Below, piece by piece: positions 34,638 through 42,758 of a stretch of DNA of 56,139 nucleotides. Numbering within the stretch: position 1 is the first letter of the stretch; each line of letters opens with the position of its first letter. The notes below the pieces were generated by a model. That model worked only from the letters and a program-made list of their open reading frames with translations. It was not told the DNA's origin and did not search any database. The stretch is from Bacillota bacterium. Lineage in GTDB: Bacteria > Bacillota > UBA4882 > UBA10575. Position numbers and translations under genes: made by a program. The stretch covers positions 1 to 56,139 of the forward strand of contig DUOH01000048.1 in assembly GCA_012838955.1 (NCBI GenBank). Reading direction: 5' to 3'.

Positions 34638-35933
34638 CTACCTAATCATCGCCATGATATTTCCCAACCCGACCAGAACGGAGAGGCCAAAGAAGACCAT
34701 CATCGCGGTGACAGCGACCGCAGCAAAAACCACCATTATTGTTCCGCCAATCTCCTGCAAGGAATCGGCTAATCTCTCCTGGTTCAGGGGTTGAATCAAA
34801 GCCGCCGCCAACTGATAGATTAAGGAAACAGCCAAGATCTTCAAGGCCGGGTGGATACAGATGATCACCGCAGCTACTGCTCCAAAGGCGCCAAGAGCGT
34901 TCTTCAACAGCAAAGAACACCCGGCGGCCAATTCAATACTATCCGCAATCGCCCCTCCCACCAAGGGAAGGAAGTTACCTGTAATAAACCTGGCTGCGCG
35001 TAAGGTCACGCCATCCGCCACCGCCACAGTAATCCCTTGCACTGTGACCAGTCCTAGAAAAATACTGACAAACAACCCCAACAGTCCGATGGATAACTTG
35101 CGACCTAAGGCCGCTAACTTACCCATAGTAAACCCTTCCGCCAAACGGGAGACCAAGCCCACAGTTCCGGATAAATAGATCACCGGCAGCGCTAAGCCTT
35201 TGATCAAATGCACTACCAGGCCTATACCTCCCCAGATGATCGGGTGGCAGACTGTGGTCAGGGTCACACCCCCAGCGGCCGTCAAGAGAGCAAAGACTGA
35301 CGGGAGTAAGGCATAGACGAAGTTGATCAACCGCTCCAGAACTTGATGGGCCAGGTGAAGCGTGAAGGTGAAACTCTGGATGGAAAGACCCATTAAGATT
35401 AAGTAGATTACACTCTCCACCAGATGACCCAAGCTCTCACCGGCCCAGGCTTGTTGGAAATGGGTGAGCACCGCCCCTATCACCGCCAGAATAATCACCC
35501 TGCCAAGCAAAGTAAAGTTGACGACCACTTCCCTCCAGAGAAGCTTGGCGCCGTTCTGTAGAACCCGGCTGAAGTTCAGACCAACTCCGCTCCTGATCCA
35601 CTCCAGCGGATCCCATCTCGGTAATAACTCCCTGGTTTCCTCATCAAGTTGAGCTAAATACGAATGGACTTCATCCAAATCCAAATGGCTCAATTCTTCT
35701 TCTGTAATTGAAGAAAGACCGGCCAAGATTTCATCCTGACCGACCCAATCTACACGGGCGCCGCTTTCAGCCAAGATTTGTACGCTGCATAGTGAGGTAC
35801 TTAAAGATATTAACACCAGTAAAAGGACGAACCGCCAGAGACGGCTCGGTCCTTTACGGCGCTGGAAAAAGAAACGCCCCCGGTCCGGGCGGGCCTTCGC
35901 CTGATCAAATGTTGGGCCAGACTCTATCATCAT
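34638..35933 (-). CDS. spoIIIAE: Stage III sporulation protein AE
   Basis: A 431-residue protein with an N-terminal signal-like segment (about 33-55), an outside region and then eight or so transmembrane helices, as usual for SpoIIIAE. Typical blocks include VYALLPSVFALLTAAGGV and the C-terminal GNIMAMIR. Two ATGs lie side by side (35931-35933 and 35928-35930) behind GAGG; the second is slightly better spaced. The Arg- and Lys-rich stretch before the signal segment is longer than in Bacillus. It is 7 bases after spoIIIAD. Confidence 0.92.
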   Translation of the reverse strand: MMIESGPTFDQAKARPDRGRFFFQRRKGPSRLWRFVLLLVLISLSTSLCSVQILAESGARVDWVGQDEILAGLSSITEEELSHLDLDEVHSYLAQLDEETRELLPRWDPLEWIRSGVGLNFSRVLQNGAKLLWREVVVNFTLLGRVIILAVIGAVLTHFQQAWAGESLGHLVESVIYLILMGLSIQSFTFTLHLAHQVLERLINFVYALLPSVFALLTAAGGVTLTTVCHPIIWGGIGLVVHLIKGLALPVIYLSGTVGLVSRLAEGFTMGKLAALGRKLSIGLLGLFVSIFLGLVTVQGITVAVADGVTLRAARFITGNFLPLVGGAIADSIELAAGCSLLLKNALGAFGAVAAVIICIHPALKILAVSLIYQLAAALIQPLNQERLADSLQEIGGTIMVVFAAVAVTAMMVFFGLSVLVGLGNIMAMIR

Positions 35934-35940
35934 TCGCCTC

Positions 35941-36324
35941 TCAAAGCAGCCGCAGGATCATTTCCATGATGGCCACCATGATCGGCACCGCTAAAAAAAG
36001 GATAATAATCTTTCCGGCCAGTTCCAGTTTTATTCCTAAGCTGCTTTCTCCCGCGTCTCTACAGATTTGCGCGCCAAACCCCGCCAAGTAGGCCACACCC
36101 ATCACCCTAAGCACTGTCTGCAGATGCAAGTGATCGATCTTCGCCCGCAACGCCAAATAATTAAAAGCCGCCACTAACTCGGTTAAACGCCCCACCAATC
36201 TAAGAAAGATTATCACTCCGGCTCCAATTGAAAGCATTACTGCCATCTCCGGTGCATCCCGGCGTAGTAAATTGAGCAACACCACAGTAATTAGGGTCAT
36301 TCCGAGAAAAGGAAGTATCTCCAC
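35941..36324 (-). CDS. spoIIIAD: Stage III sporulation protein AD
   Basis: A 127-residue membrane protein with about four helices and the family pattern LNLLRRDAPEMAVMLSIGAGVIIFLRLVG and YLAGFGAQICRDAGESSLGIKLELAGKIIIL. The start is GTG 36322-36324 behind GGAGGG at 7 bases. Its gene is 12 bases after spoIIIAC, to which it is distantly related. Confidence 0.93.
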   Translation of the reverse strand: MEILPFLGMTLITVVLLNLLRRDAPEMAVMLSIGAGVIIFLRLVGRLTELVAAFNYLALRAKIDHLHLQTVLRVMGVAYLAGFGAQICRDAGESSLGIKLELAGKIIILFLAVPIMVAIMEMILRLL

Positions 36325-36336
36325 CCGCCATCCCTC

Positions 36337-36534
36337 CTATAAACCAAAGACCGCTCTAACTTCAGTAAATAATCTCTGAATCAATTGAATCACCATAAAG
36401 AGCACAACGATGACACCGACTAAAGTTAACATCTGGGCCTGCTCTTCCTTACCGGCTTGCTTTAAGACCATATTTAATACGGAGATCAAAATTCCCACCC
36501 CGGCTATTTTAAAGATCAGGTTTATATCAGGCAC
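36337..36534 (-). CDS. spoIIIAC: Stage III sporulation protein AC
   Basis: A 65-residue protein with two transmembrane helices (INLIFKIAGVGILISVLNMVL and MLTLVGVIVVLFMVIQLIQRLF). The GTG at 36532-36534 gives the normal family length and has AAAGGGGG 7 bases upstream; the frame is open 14 codons further but without conservation. It is part of the inner-membrane base of the feeding-tube complex. Confidence 0.92.
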   Translation of the reverse strand: MPDINLIFKIAGVGILISVLNMVLKQAGKEEQAQMLTLVGVIVVLFMVIQLIQRLFTEVRAVFGL

Positions 36535-36613
36535 AGCTTTTCCCCCTTTAGCGCCGTCTCCCGTTTTTAGCTTCACGCGCGCTTTCCTCTCCCACCATCA
36601 CCCCGGTACCTGG

Positions 36614-37129
36614 TTAATAAATAAAGAGCACCACTATAGCTCCGGCCGCCACCCCCATGTAACGATAAATCCGTTCATTTTTATCCGCGTTTATCTTTGC
36701 TTCTTGCTGTCGAAGTTCAAGACGGTTAGTCGTTTGGGTAATCGCCTTCACCTGGTGTTCCCGGTCGGTATTGCCCAGTGTCCGTCCGAAGTCTACCAGG
36801 ACTGACCAATCTTCTTCATTTAGGGAGAACCGTTCCCGTTTGGCGTTGATCGACTCTTGCCAGGCTTCATCTCCGGTCATACCGTGCGCAGACTCAAGGA
36901 ATTCCCGGCAACATTCCACTAAACCGGCGGTCTCGCCCTTGAGCCTGCCGGCAATTTTGGCATAGGCCTCCGGCAGCGGAAGGGCGCTATATTGCACCTC
37001 CGTGCTCAACCACTGAAAAAACTGGATAAACTCTCCCAATTGCTTTTCCCTTCTCCGCAAATTTAGCCCATAGATCCAACCAATCGCCGCCCCGGAAAAA
37101 AGGATGAGTAAGGCGCCGAAGACCTTCAC
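36614..37129 (-). CDS. spoIIIAB: Stage III sporulation protein AB
   Basis: A 171-residue protein with one transmembrane helix at each end (about 3-20 and 150-168) and a soluble middle rich in helices, similar in plan to GspF/T2SS platform proteins. Motifs are LRRREKQLGEFIQFFQWLSTEVQY and the C-terminal RYMGVAAGAIVVLFIY. The GTG at 37127-37129 overlaps the spoIIIAA stop as GTGA, and GGAGGTG is 8 bases upstream. Translation of the two is therefore coupled. Confidence 0.93.
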   Translation of the reverse strand: MKVFGALLILFSGAAIGWIYGLNLRRREKQLGEFIQFFQWLSTEVQYSALPLPEAYAKIAGRLKGETAGLVECCREFLESAHGMTGDEAWQESINAKRERFSLNEEDWSVLVDFGRTLGNTDREHQVKAITQTTNRLELRQQEAKINADKNERIYRYMGVAAGAIVVLFIY

Positions 37130-38142
37130 TCCGCTTTCACCTCCAAACGAAATGCCTCTGTACACAGGGGTTCTTTACTCTGGCCATCCCAAATCCCTTC
37201 CAAAGTGCCGGAGCCCAGCCGTCTGCTTAAGATCACCACCCTCTCCACCAGAGCTCGTCGCCAAATCCGGCGTAATCCAGGCCGGACCGCCAAATCCTGT
37301 GTACTCCAGGCATGGGCTGTTGAGATAAAACCCACCCCTGAATTGAGAATCTCCTCTACAAACTCTATATCCCCGGGCCGCCCGATCTCATCCATGGCAA
37401 TGACTTGCGGACCCATGGAACGTAATAACAGAAAGACGCCGTCTTTTTTGGGACATCCGCAAAGCAGATCCGTGCTGACTCCTATATCCAACTGAGGTAT
37501 TCCATGGAATGCCCCGGAGATCTCGTTTCTCTCATCAACCAACCCCACTTTTATTGGGCGCCCGATCCCCTCCCCATTACTCAGGGTGCGGATGATGTCC
37601 CGTAGCAAAGTAGTCTTCCCAGCCTGTGGTGGAGATAAGATCAGCGTCCGTAAAAGGCGGTCCTTTGTGTAAAGATAAGGCATGAGGTTATGGGCGATTC
37701 CAATCAACTCCTTAGCCAGCCTGATATTTAAAGAAGTAATCTTCTGCACCCTCACCAAGCGACCGTCTGCGGAGAGACACTCCCCGGATAATCCGATTCT
37801 ATGCCCCCCGGGGATAGTGATGAAGCCTTCTTTCAGTTCCGCTTCCAGTGTATATAGGGAATTTCCTCCGATCAATTGTATAGTGCGGTATATATCATCC
37901 TCCGTCACTACGTAGCCGGCTTTAGGATCGACGGATACTGCCCCGTCGCTGGTGAGAAACGCAAGCGTGCTCCCGCTGATCTGTAACGGTTTTCCGGCCC
38001 GTAACCGGATTTCTTCCAAGTTCGCCCACCAGTCTTCCGTTAACTTCTCGAATATTCTACGCAGGCGGGGAGCTAAAAAAGGCAGGATCTCTCTTGGCCG
38101 TTTTCCGTATCTTTCTTGGATCTCGTCTCCCTCCTCCTCCAA
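37126..38142 (-). CDS. spoIIIAA: Stage III sporulation protein AA (secretion-type ATPase)
   Basis: A protein of up to 338 residues of the VirB11/GspE ATPase superfamily. The P-loop is SPPQAGKTTLLRD (K176, T177 from TTG), followed by VDERNEI, a Walker B-like VIAMDEIG and FISTAHAW. It energises the feeding-tube complex from the mother-cell cytoplasm. The only normal start is TTG 38140-38142, with no SD before it. A very strong GGAGGAGGAGG lies just inside the frame, 8 bases before an in-frame ATC at 38119-38121, so the true start may be that ATC. It is the first spoIIIA gene and has a possible sigma-E promoter. Confidence 0.93.
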   Translation of the reverse strand: MEEEGDEIQERYGKRPREILPFLAPRLRRIFEKLTEDWWANLEEIRLRAGKPLQISGSTLAFLTSDGAVSVDPKAGYVVTEDDIYRTIQLIGGNSLYTLEAELKEGFITIPGGHRIGLSGECLSADGRLVRVQKITSLNIRLAKELIGIAHNLMPYLYTKDRLLRTLILSPPQAGKTTLLRDIIRTLSNGEGIGRPIKVGLVDERNEISGAFHGIPQLDIGVSTDLLCGCPKKDGVFLLLRSMGPQVIAMDEIGRPGDIEFVEEILNSGVGFISTAHAWSTQDLAVRPGLRRIWRRALVERVVILSRRLGSGTLEGIWDGQSKEPLCTEAFRLEVKAE

Positions 38143-38153
38143 ACTGTCCGTCG

Positions 38154-38182
38154 TGTATGTGTGCTCCCGGGCGCTATTTTTA
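38154..38182 (-). promoter_or_regulatory. Possible sigma-E promoter for the spoIIIA operon
   Basis: The minus strand holds CATACACG (consensus CATACANT) as a -10, with TAAAAAT 16 bases upstream as a weak -35. The start site would fall at about 38145-38148, only a few bases from the TTG at 38142. That placement fits a translation start downstream of the internal SD. spoIIIA is a sigma-E operon in Bacillus subtilis. Confidence 0.4.
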
Positions 38183-38259
38183 ATCTACCTAAAGTATTGG
38201 ACTGCTTTATCCCCCTTCTCCACAGAATAAACCAACAGCTGATTCAGAAATATAGTCCG

Positions 38260-38310
38260 AAAAAAAAGCCCGTCCCCACTGTACTAATACATATGGGGAC
38301 GGGCTAAAAA
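38260..38310. terminator. Bidirectional rho-independent terminator between the CD1247-type gene and spoIIIAA
   Basis: A 12-bp stem pairs AGCCCGTCCCCA (38267-38278) with its complement at 38294-38305, with a 15-base loop and A runs on both sides, so the minus-strand transcript ends in seven Us. It separates the CD1247-type gene from the sporulation operon. Confidence 0.85.
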
Positions 38311-38337
38311 ATATGCTACACCGATTATTGATCAGTC

Positions 38338-38610
38338 TTAAGAATTTAGATCCGTATTTCCCTCTGTACTCTCCGGATCTTCCTCCGCTTCCGCCGGACA
38401 ATACTGTTCTTCCAAATAACCTAAGTCTTCATCTATGGCTACCACATACTCTTCGAGATCATCGTCTTGATCCTTGAGATTCTTGATCTCCGCACTAACC
38501 AAATCAAACAAATTTAACACTTGTTCCCAGATGATTATGTCCTTCTCCTCACCAAACTCCTGTCCTTCAATTAAGCCGCGTAAATAGGCAACTTGTTCAC
38601 TTAATTCCAT
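38338..38610 (-). CDS. CD1247-type N-terminal domain protein, function unknown
   Basis: A 90-residue acidic, mostly helical protein. Its N-terminus MELSEQVAYLRGLIEG and VVAIDEDLGYLEEQYC match the CD1247 N-terminal domain found in many Clostridia, usually encoded near efp or spoIIIA. Longer relatives carry a zinc-ribbon C-terminus; here one Cys and an acidic tail (EEDPESTEGN) remain. ATG 38608-38610 has GGAGGTG at good spacing. It stands between efp and spoIIIAA with terminators on both sides, so it is a single-gene unit. I do not know its function. Confidence 0.75.
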   Translation of the reverse strand: MELSEQVAYLRGLIEGQEFGEEKDIIIWEQVLNLFDLVSAEIKNLKDQDDDLEEYVVAIDEDLGYLEEQYCPAEAEEDPESTEGNTDLNS

Positions 38611-38637
38611 GAACTCACCTCCATCTCTTGCTTCCAC

Positions 38638-38960
38638 TACTCATCCCGCGCAGCAGGTGGGGATGACCACCAACCAGTCTCTACTATGAAATTCAAATAT
38701 CTACCCACTTTTGACTGGATAGGATAGGCTGGGCTGTTTTTAGTATTGGTTATCAGTCAGTTTTTATGACTTATTAATCACTGCCGCGCCTTCGTGCCTG
38801 GACAATCTCGAGTTGAGGGAGGTAAAAGCGAGGCTTGTGTTACAAAAAAGCCGCGCCTGATACGGGATGATCATAAAAAACCCTATTCCAAACCTACCTG
38901 GCCTGAACAGTCAGGCAGGAGTATTCAACCTAGAAACTCAGGGTAAAAGGATGGAACGTA
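38638..38960. other. Intergenic stretch with nothing recognised
   Basis: About 320 bases between the efp terminator and the CD1247-type gene. There is no conserved reading frame, and I found no promoter I would defend on either strand. A short CCTGA/TCAGG hairpin near 38910 has no U run. The promoter of the CD1247-type gene should lie here. Confidence 0.5.
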
Positions 38961-38963
38961 CAC

Positions 38964-38991
38964 AAAAAACCGTCCCCTGCGAGGGACGGTT
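38964..38991 (-). terminator. Rho-independent terminator after efp
   Basis: A 9-bp stem, AACCGTCCC (38968-38976) with GGGACGGTT (38983-38991), has a 6-base loop and six Ts on the minus strand. It lies 5 bases after the efp stop. Confidence 0.85.
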
Positions 38992-38995
38992 CGAC

Positions 38996-39562
38996 TTACT
39001 TACTACTACTGCGTTTCAAATATTGGCCGGTTCTGGTATCCACCTGCAGAATATCACCGACGTTAATAAAGAGCGGGACATTGACGACTGCGCCGGTCTC
39101 CAGTTTTGCCGGTTTACTTCCGCCCGTAGCCGTGTCTCCTTTAAACCCGGGCTCAGTCTCGACCACTTCCAATTCAACGGTGTTGGGGAGGTTTACTCCC
39201 AAGGCCTCATTCTCATACATCTGAATCAGCACTGTCTCGTTTTCCTTAAGGTACTTCACGGCATCCCCCAGTTTTTCCTGGGGTAAAGTCAGCTGGTCAT
39301 ATGTTTGCATATCCATGAAGACATAATCCTGATCACTATTATATAAGTACTGCATCTCTCTGGTTTCAATCCGGGCCAAAGAAACCTTTTCCCCGGCATT
39401 AAATGTGCGTTCAACCGTAAAACCGGTCCGGATATTCTTTAGTTTGGAACGGACAAAAGCCGCTCCTTTCCCCGGTTTCACATGCATAAATTCGACAACA
39501 GTAAAAAGATCTCCATCTATCTCGATGGTCAGTCCGGTACGAAAATCATTTACAGATACCAT
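38996..39562 (-). CDS. efp: Elongation factor P
   Basis: A 188-residue translation factor with three beta-barrel domains that relieves ribosome stalling at polyproline. The tip loop is [14 protein letters not shown], with the modifiable Lys at K32. ATG 39560-39562 has AGGGGG upstream. The gene has its own possible promoter in the 81-base gap after pepP and a terminator directly after it. pepP-efp is a common gene pair in Bacillota. Confidence 0.96.
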   Translation of the reverse strand: MVSVNDFRTGLTIEIDGDLFTVVEFMHVKPGKGAAFVRSKLKNIRTGFTVERTFNAGEKVSLARIETREMQYLYNSDQDYVFMDMQTYDQLTLPQEKLGDAVKYLKENETVLIQMYENEALGVNLPNTVELEVVETEPGFKGDTATGGSKPAKLETGAVVNVPLFINVGDILQVDTRTGQYLKRSSSK

Positions 39563-39595
39563 TGATATCCCCCTAACTCCAGATTATACTTTCTT

Positions 39596-39625
39596 ATTTT
39601 ACCATAAGCTCATCTGCGCTGTCGA
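39596..39625 (-). promoter_or_regulatory. Possible sigma-A promoter for efp
   Basis: Minus strand TCGACA (five of six), 18-base spacer, TAAAAT (five of six), preceded by TGG as extended -10. A second TATAAT lies about 10 bases further downstream without a good -35. Confidence 0.5.
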
Positions 39626-39643
39626 GCTTTAATTAACAGCCGC

Positions 39644-40744
39644 TTAGGTTAACCGTTTCTCACTTCCGGTCAAATCTTCACAACCGGACTCCGTGATCAC
39701 CACCACATCTTCAATTCTGATCCCGCCCCAGCCGGGAAGGTAGATCCCGGGTTCCACCGTAAGCACCATTCCCTGGGCAAGTACAGTCTCGGTTCTGGGA
39801 GAAAGCCGGGGCTCCTCATGAATGGCCAATCCCAAACTATGGCCTAATCCGTGCCGAAAATAGGAGCCATAACCGGCTTCCTCAATAACCCTTCTGCCCA
39901 GGGCGTCTCCTTCTCTTCCGGTGATCCCCGGCTTGAGACCGCTAAGGGTAGCTTCTTGAGCGGCCAAAACCAGATCGTAAAGTTCCTGCTGTTTCTGCTC
40001 ACGTAACTCCCCCCCAACTACAATGGTGCGGGTAAAGTCACTACAGTATCCATCTACTACGGCGCCGCCGTCCAAGACCAGCAAATCTCCTGCTTGAAGC
40101 AGGCGTTGACCTGCAATCCCATGGGGCAAAGCGCTGCGCGGACCGGAGGCGACTATAGTCTCGAAGGAAGCCCCGGAAGCCCCCAACCGCCTCTGCTCAT
40201 ACTCGAATAAAGCCGCCACCTCCGTCTCGGTAAGGCCGGGTTTAATCTGCGGCCACACCCTGCCCCAAGCCTCATCCGTCACTGAGACCGCTTTTTTAAT
40301 AAGCATCAACTCTTCAGGAGATTTTATACTCCGCATCTCAGCCAATAAGCCTTCCCTAGGTATTAATCGGATGCCCCTGGCTCTTTCCGACAAAAATCGA
40401 TAATCCTTTTCAACAAGATGATCTCCTTCAAACCCCCATCGCAACTCTTGTCTATACCGTCGACGTGGAATAAAGCCGTTCCCCACCTCAAGCAAGTCGC
40501 CAACAGTCTTCCACATCTCCGGTTCATGTTCTTTCAGAGCAAAGCCGGAGCCTGTCAATTCTTGCTCCGCTTGTTCCAAATATCGAAAATCCGTTAACAA
40601 GAGGGCATCCTCTAAACTGACTAATAAAACTCCGGATGAACCGGTAAACCCACTTAAGTATCTTCGATTCTCCCCGGAGGTTACTAAAAAACCATCCAGC
40701 CCTTCCCGAACCAGAAGTTCTCTAAAACGCTTTAAACGTTCCAG
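39644..40744 (-). CDS. pepP: Xaa-Pro aminopeptidase (M24B), initiated at CTG
   Basis: A 366-residue metallopeptidase removing N-terminal residues before proline. It has an N-terminal creatinase-like domain (ENRRYLSGFTGSSGVLL to LLTDFRYLEQA) and a pita-bread domain with the metal ligands in LDGGAVVDGYCSDFTRT, RHGLGHSLGLAIHE, TVEPGIY and GGIRIEDVV. No ATG, GTG or TTG occurs in frame between the preceding stop and TTG 40600, which would remove 48 conserved residues. The CTG at 40742-40744, with GGAGG 8 bases upstream, gives MERLKRFRELL, a normal PepP N-terminus. It follows the AlbA_2 gene by 45 bases, in the same frame. Confidence 0.93.
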   Translation of the reverse strand: MERLKRFRELLVREGLDGFLVTSGENRRYLSGFTGSSGVLLVSLEDALLLTDFRYLEQAEQELTGSGFALKEHEPEMWKTVGDLLEVGNGFIPRRRYRQELRWGFEGDHLVEKDYRFLSERARGIRLIPREGLLAEMRSIKSPEELMLIKKAVSVTDEAWGRVWPQIKPGLTETEVAALFEYEQRRLGASGASFETIVASGPRSALPHGIAGQRLLQAGDLLVLDGGAVVDGYCSDFTRTIVVGGELREQKQQELYDLVLAAQEATLSGLKPGITGREGDALGRRVIEEAGYGSYFRHGLGHSLGLAIHEEPRLSPRTETVLAQGMVLTVEPGIYLPGWGGIRIEDVVVITESGCEDLTGSEKRLT

Positions 40745-40789
40745 CCAAAACTCCTCCTCTTCCCCGCTCCAAGTGCAGCTGTGTTCTGC

Positions 40790-42403
40790 CTATTTATCTG
40801 TTTTAGCCGTAGTCCTCTTCTTAGCCGTACTCTTTTTGGTTGTAGACTTTTCCGCCGAAGCCTTTTTGGTGGTCGTCGTCTTCCGGGCCGAAGCCGTTTT
40901 ACTGGATTTTTTATTCTTCGCGCTTGTGGTTGTTCTCTTCTTCCCTGTACTCTTGGTTTCACTCGCCTTCTTCACCGGTTCTTCTTCTACCTCTACTTCA
41001 GAAGCGGATGGGTCATCCACCGGTTCCTCTCTCTTCTCCGGGCTTCTACTCTTTCGATTCTTTTGATCCTTATCCGGATTCTCCCCATCCTCAACAGAAT
41101 CGTCTTCCGCTTTCGCTTCCGGGGTCAAAGGAGCTGCCATATCTTCACCGGCGGCAGTTTCTTCCTCTCCCAGCTGCTCATCGGTGAGTTGAGGTTCCTC
41201 ATTGACCTGTTCTTCATTATCTTCATGATCAATAATATCATCAGATACCCTCTCCCTCACTTGCCGCTCCAACTCATTCAAATACTCATCCTCTATTCCC
41301 ATGTCACACCCTTGGGCAATATACTTTAAGAATGAGGTGCAGACCCCAAAGAGTTGATCCGTGTCCGCCAAACCTTCCACCGTAGTATCTTTATATACCA
41401 AGACCCGGTCTTTGAGGAATTTTTGGAAATAACCGAACTTTAAAGCAATCTTAATCTTTTGGTGGTTAAGGTTTTTAGTCTCCAGAAAGATACGCAAGGG
41501 ACCATAATAGCCTAGATAAGCATAGAGGCGACCAAAATATTTCAACGCATGATGCCATAATACATACAGCCTGGGCATAGGCACATAGTCGATTCTTTCC
41601 AGAAAATCATAGCCCATACTAAATAAGAATTCTCCGTTCTTCAGTAACTTTATAATGAAGACAATATTATGATTCTTAAAGATCGCCTCAAAATGATCGA
41701 TCTTCGGCTGCAGAACACTGGAGATCCCCGACAGTTGGGAGAAGAGTTTCGAACCTAACATTAATTCTTCCCCGGTCCTAAACAAGGTATTAATCAATTC
41801 CAAGTCCGCGGCCACCGGCATGGCCACTATCTTCACTTCCGCCTCCACATTATTACGCAGATAAAGACTGTTATATCTCTCAATCAGCGCACTTCGAGGA
41901 GCGGCTGCTTTAAAATATAAATCTCTCACTTCATCTTCTGTTAATAATCTGTTCTCTTGTTCCTTCCTTATATACCAACACAAATGCTTTTCCCAAGTAA
42001 AAGCGTGAGGTCGCTCCAAGCTTTGAGGAATGTGCATTACTAAATAAAAACCGCCCTTGGCCGCTTCGATCTGGTGAAAATAACAAAGGAGTTTCGGCGA
42101 AATCTGGGACTCAATGATCCTAATAATCTCCTCTTCTCCGGTAGCGGTCTTTAAAGGCGTCAGTTTTCCGGCACATCTACCCAGCAGGTCATCCCAGAAT
42201 CCCTCAATCCCAAAGATGATGACTCCTCCCAAGGAATTGGCAATTGCAGTGATATTTGTTAATAACTCGTACCTCCCGCCCAACGGATCAGGATCAATCT
42301 CTTTTATATATTTCAGCCTGGTGGTTTCTTGTTGTCTTTCAGCGCATAACATCTGAAGGTCCTCTTCAGTCCAGGTTTTCAATGGTCGATTAATCGGAAA
42401 CAA
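40790..42403 (-). CDS. AlbA_2/Schlafen-type domain protein with a histone-H1-like Lys/Ala/Thr-rich tail
   Basis: A 537-residue protein. The N-terminal part (about 14-165) resembles an AlbA_2 domain (RQQETTRLKYIKEIDPDPLGG, then ITAIANSLGGVIIFGIEG), a putative nucleic-acid-binding or regulatory module. A middle region (170-400) is not recognised. An acidic linker (about 400-475) leads to a tail of about 60 residues (478-537) made almost only of Lys, Thr, Ala, Ser and Arg (KKSTAKKRTTAKTDK), like bacterial H1-type proteins. The start is TTG 42401-42403 with GGAGGAG upstream. DNA or RNA binding is likely for the tail; the cellular role is unknown. Confidence 0.7.
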   Translation of the reverse strand: MFPINRPLKTWTEEDLQMLCAERQQETTRLKYIKEIDPDPLGGRYELLTNITAIANSLGGVIIFGIEGFWDDLLGRCAGKLTPLKTATGEEEIIRIIESQISPKLLCYFHQIEAAKGGFYLVMHIPQSLERPHAFTWEKHLCWYIRKEQENRLLTEDEVRDLYFKAAAPRSALIERYNSLYLRNNVEAEVKIVAMPVAADLELINTLFRTGEELMLGSKLFSQLSGISSVLQPKIDHFEAIFKNHNIVFIIKLLKNGEFLFSMGYDFLERIDYVPMPRLYVLWHHALKYFGRLYAYLGYYGPLRIFLETKNLNHQKIKIALKFGYFQKFLKDRVLVYKDTTVEGLADTDQLFGVCTSFLKYIAQGCDMGIEDEYLNELERQVRERVSDDIIDHEDNEEQVNEEPQLTDEQLGEEETAAGEDMAAPLTPEAKAEDDSVEDGENPDKDQKNRKSRSPEKREEPVDDPSASEVEVEEEPVKKASETKSTGKKRTTTSAKNKKSSKTASARKTTTTKKASAEKSTTKKSTAKKRTTAKTDK

Positions 42404-42734
42404 TTAAAACTCCTCCTTTGAGTACCCCTTCGAAGCCTGATGGCATCAGTAAAGACTTCACCCGCATCAGAACTGTACGAAGTCTGCAATTACTTTTGCG
42501 CTAAAAAGAAACCGCAAAAAATTTGGGCGAAGAATTTTGACCGGACAATAAATAAAATATTTCGCGTTCTCCACCAATTTATCCTGCTATTTCCAACTTC
42601 TTTTCCGGACTGACCTCATCAAGGTAGATTTATTTAAAATCTGACACCTGCCTTGTTAGCAAACGCAAGTAAAAAACATCGGCTCGTCGTGGTGGCCAAG
42701 GGTTTGGGATTGCAAGAGACCCTGGTTAAATGTA
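42404..42734. other. Intergenic stretch between nadE and the AlbA_2 gene, nothing recognised
   Basis: About 330 AT-rich bases without a conserved frame. It should contain the promoter of the AlbA_2-pepP unit on the minus strand, but the best candidate I see (TTGTCC, 17 bases, CAAATT) is poor. An imperfect hairpin with CCAGGGT arms lies near 42690-42725. Confidence 0.45.
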
Positions 42735-42758
42735 TAACCCCCCAAGACAGGGGGGTTA
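42735..42758. other. Strong GC hairpin overlapping the nadE stop codon
   Basis: A 9-bp perfect stem, TAACCCCCC (42735-42743) with GGGGGGTTA (42750-42758), and a 6-base loop. The nadE stop is inside the stem. On the minus strand the downstream sequence TTATACATTT is T-rich but not a clean U run, so it could be a weak terminator or a 3'-end stabiliser. Confidence 0.6.

Noticed and set aside
38867-39286. Plus-strand frame of 139 codons over the efp region
   Set aside because: It lies mostly antisense to efp and runs through the efp terminator; no family match.
40600-40744. pepP as an N-terminally truncated gene starting at TTG 40600
   Set aside because: The 48 codons upstream encode conserved PepP sequence in frame and end at a CTG with a proper SD, so the gene is intact.
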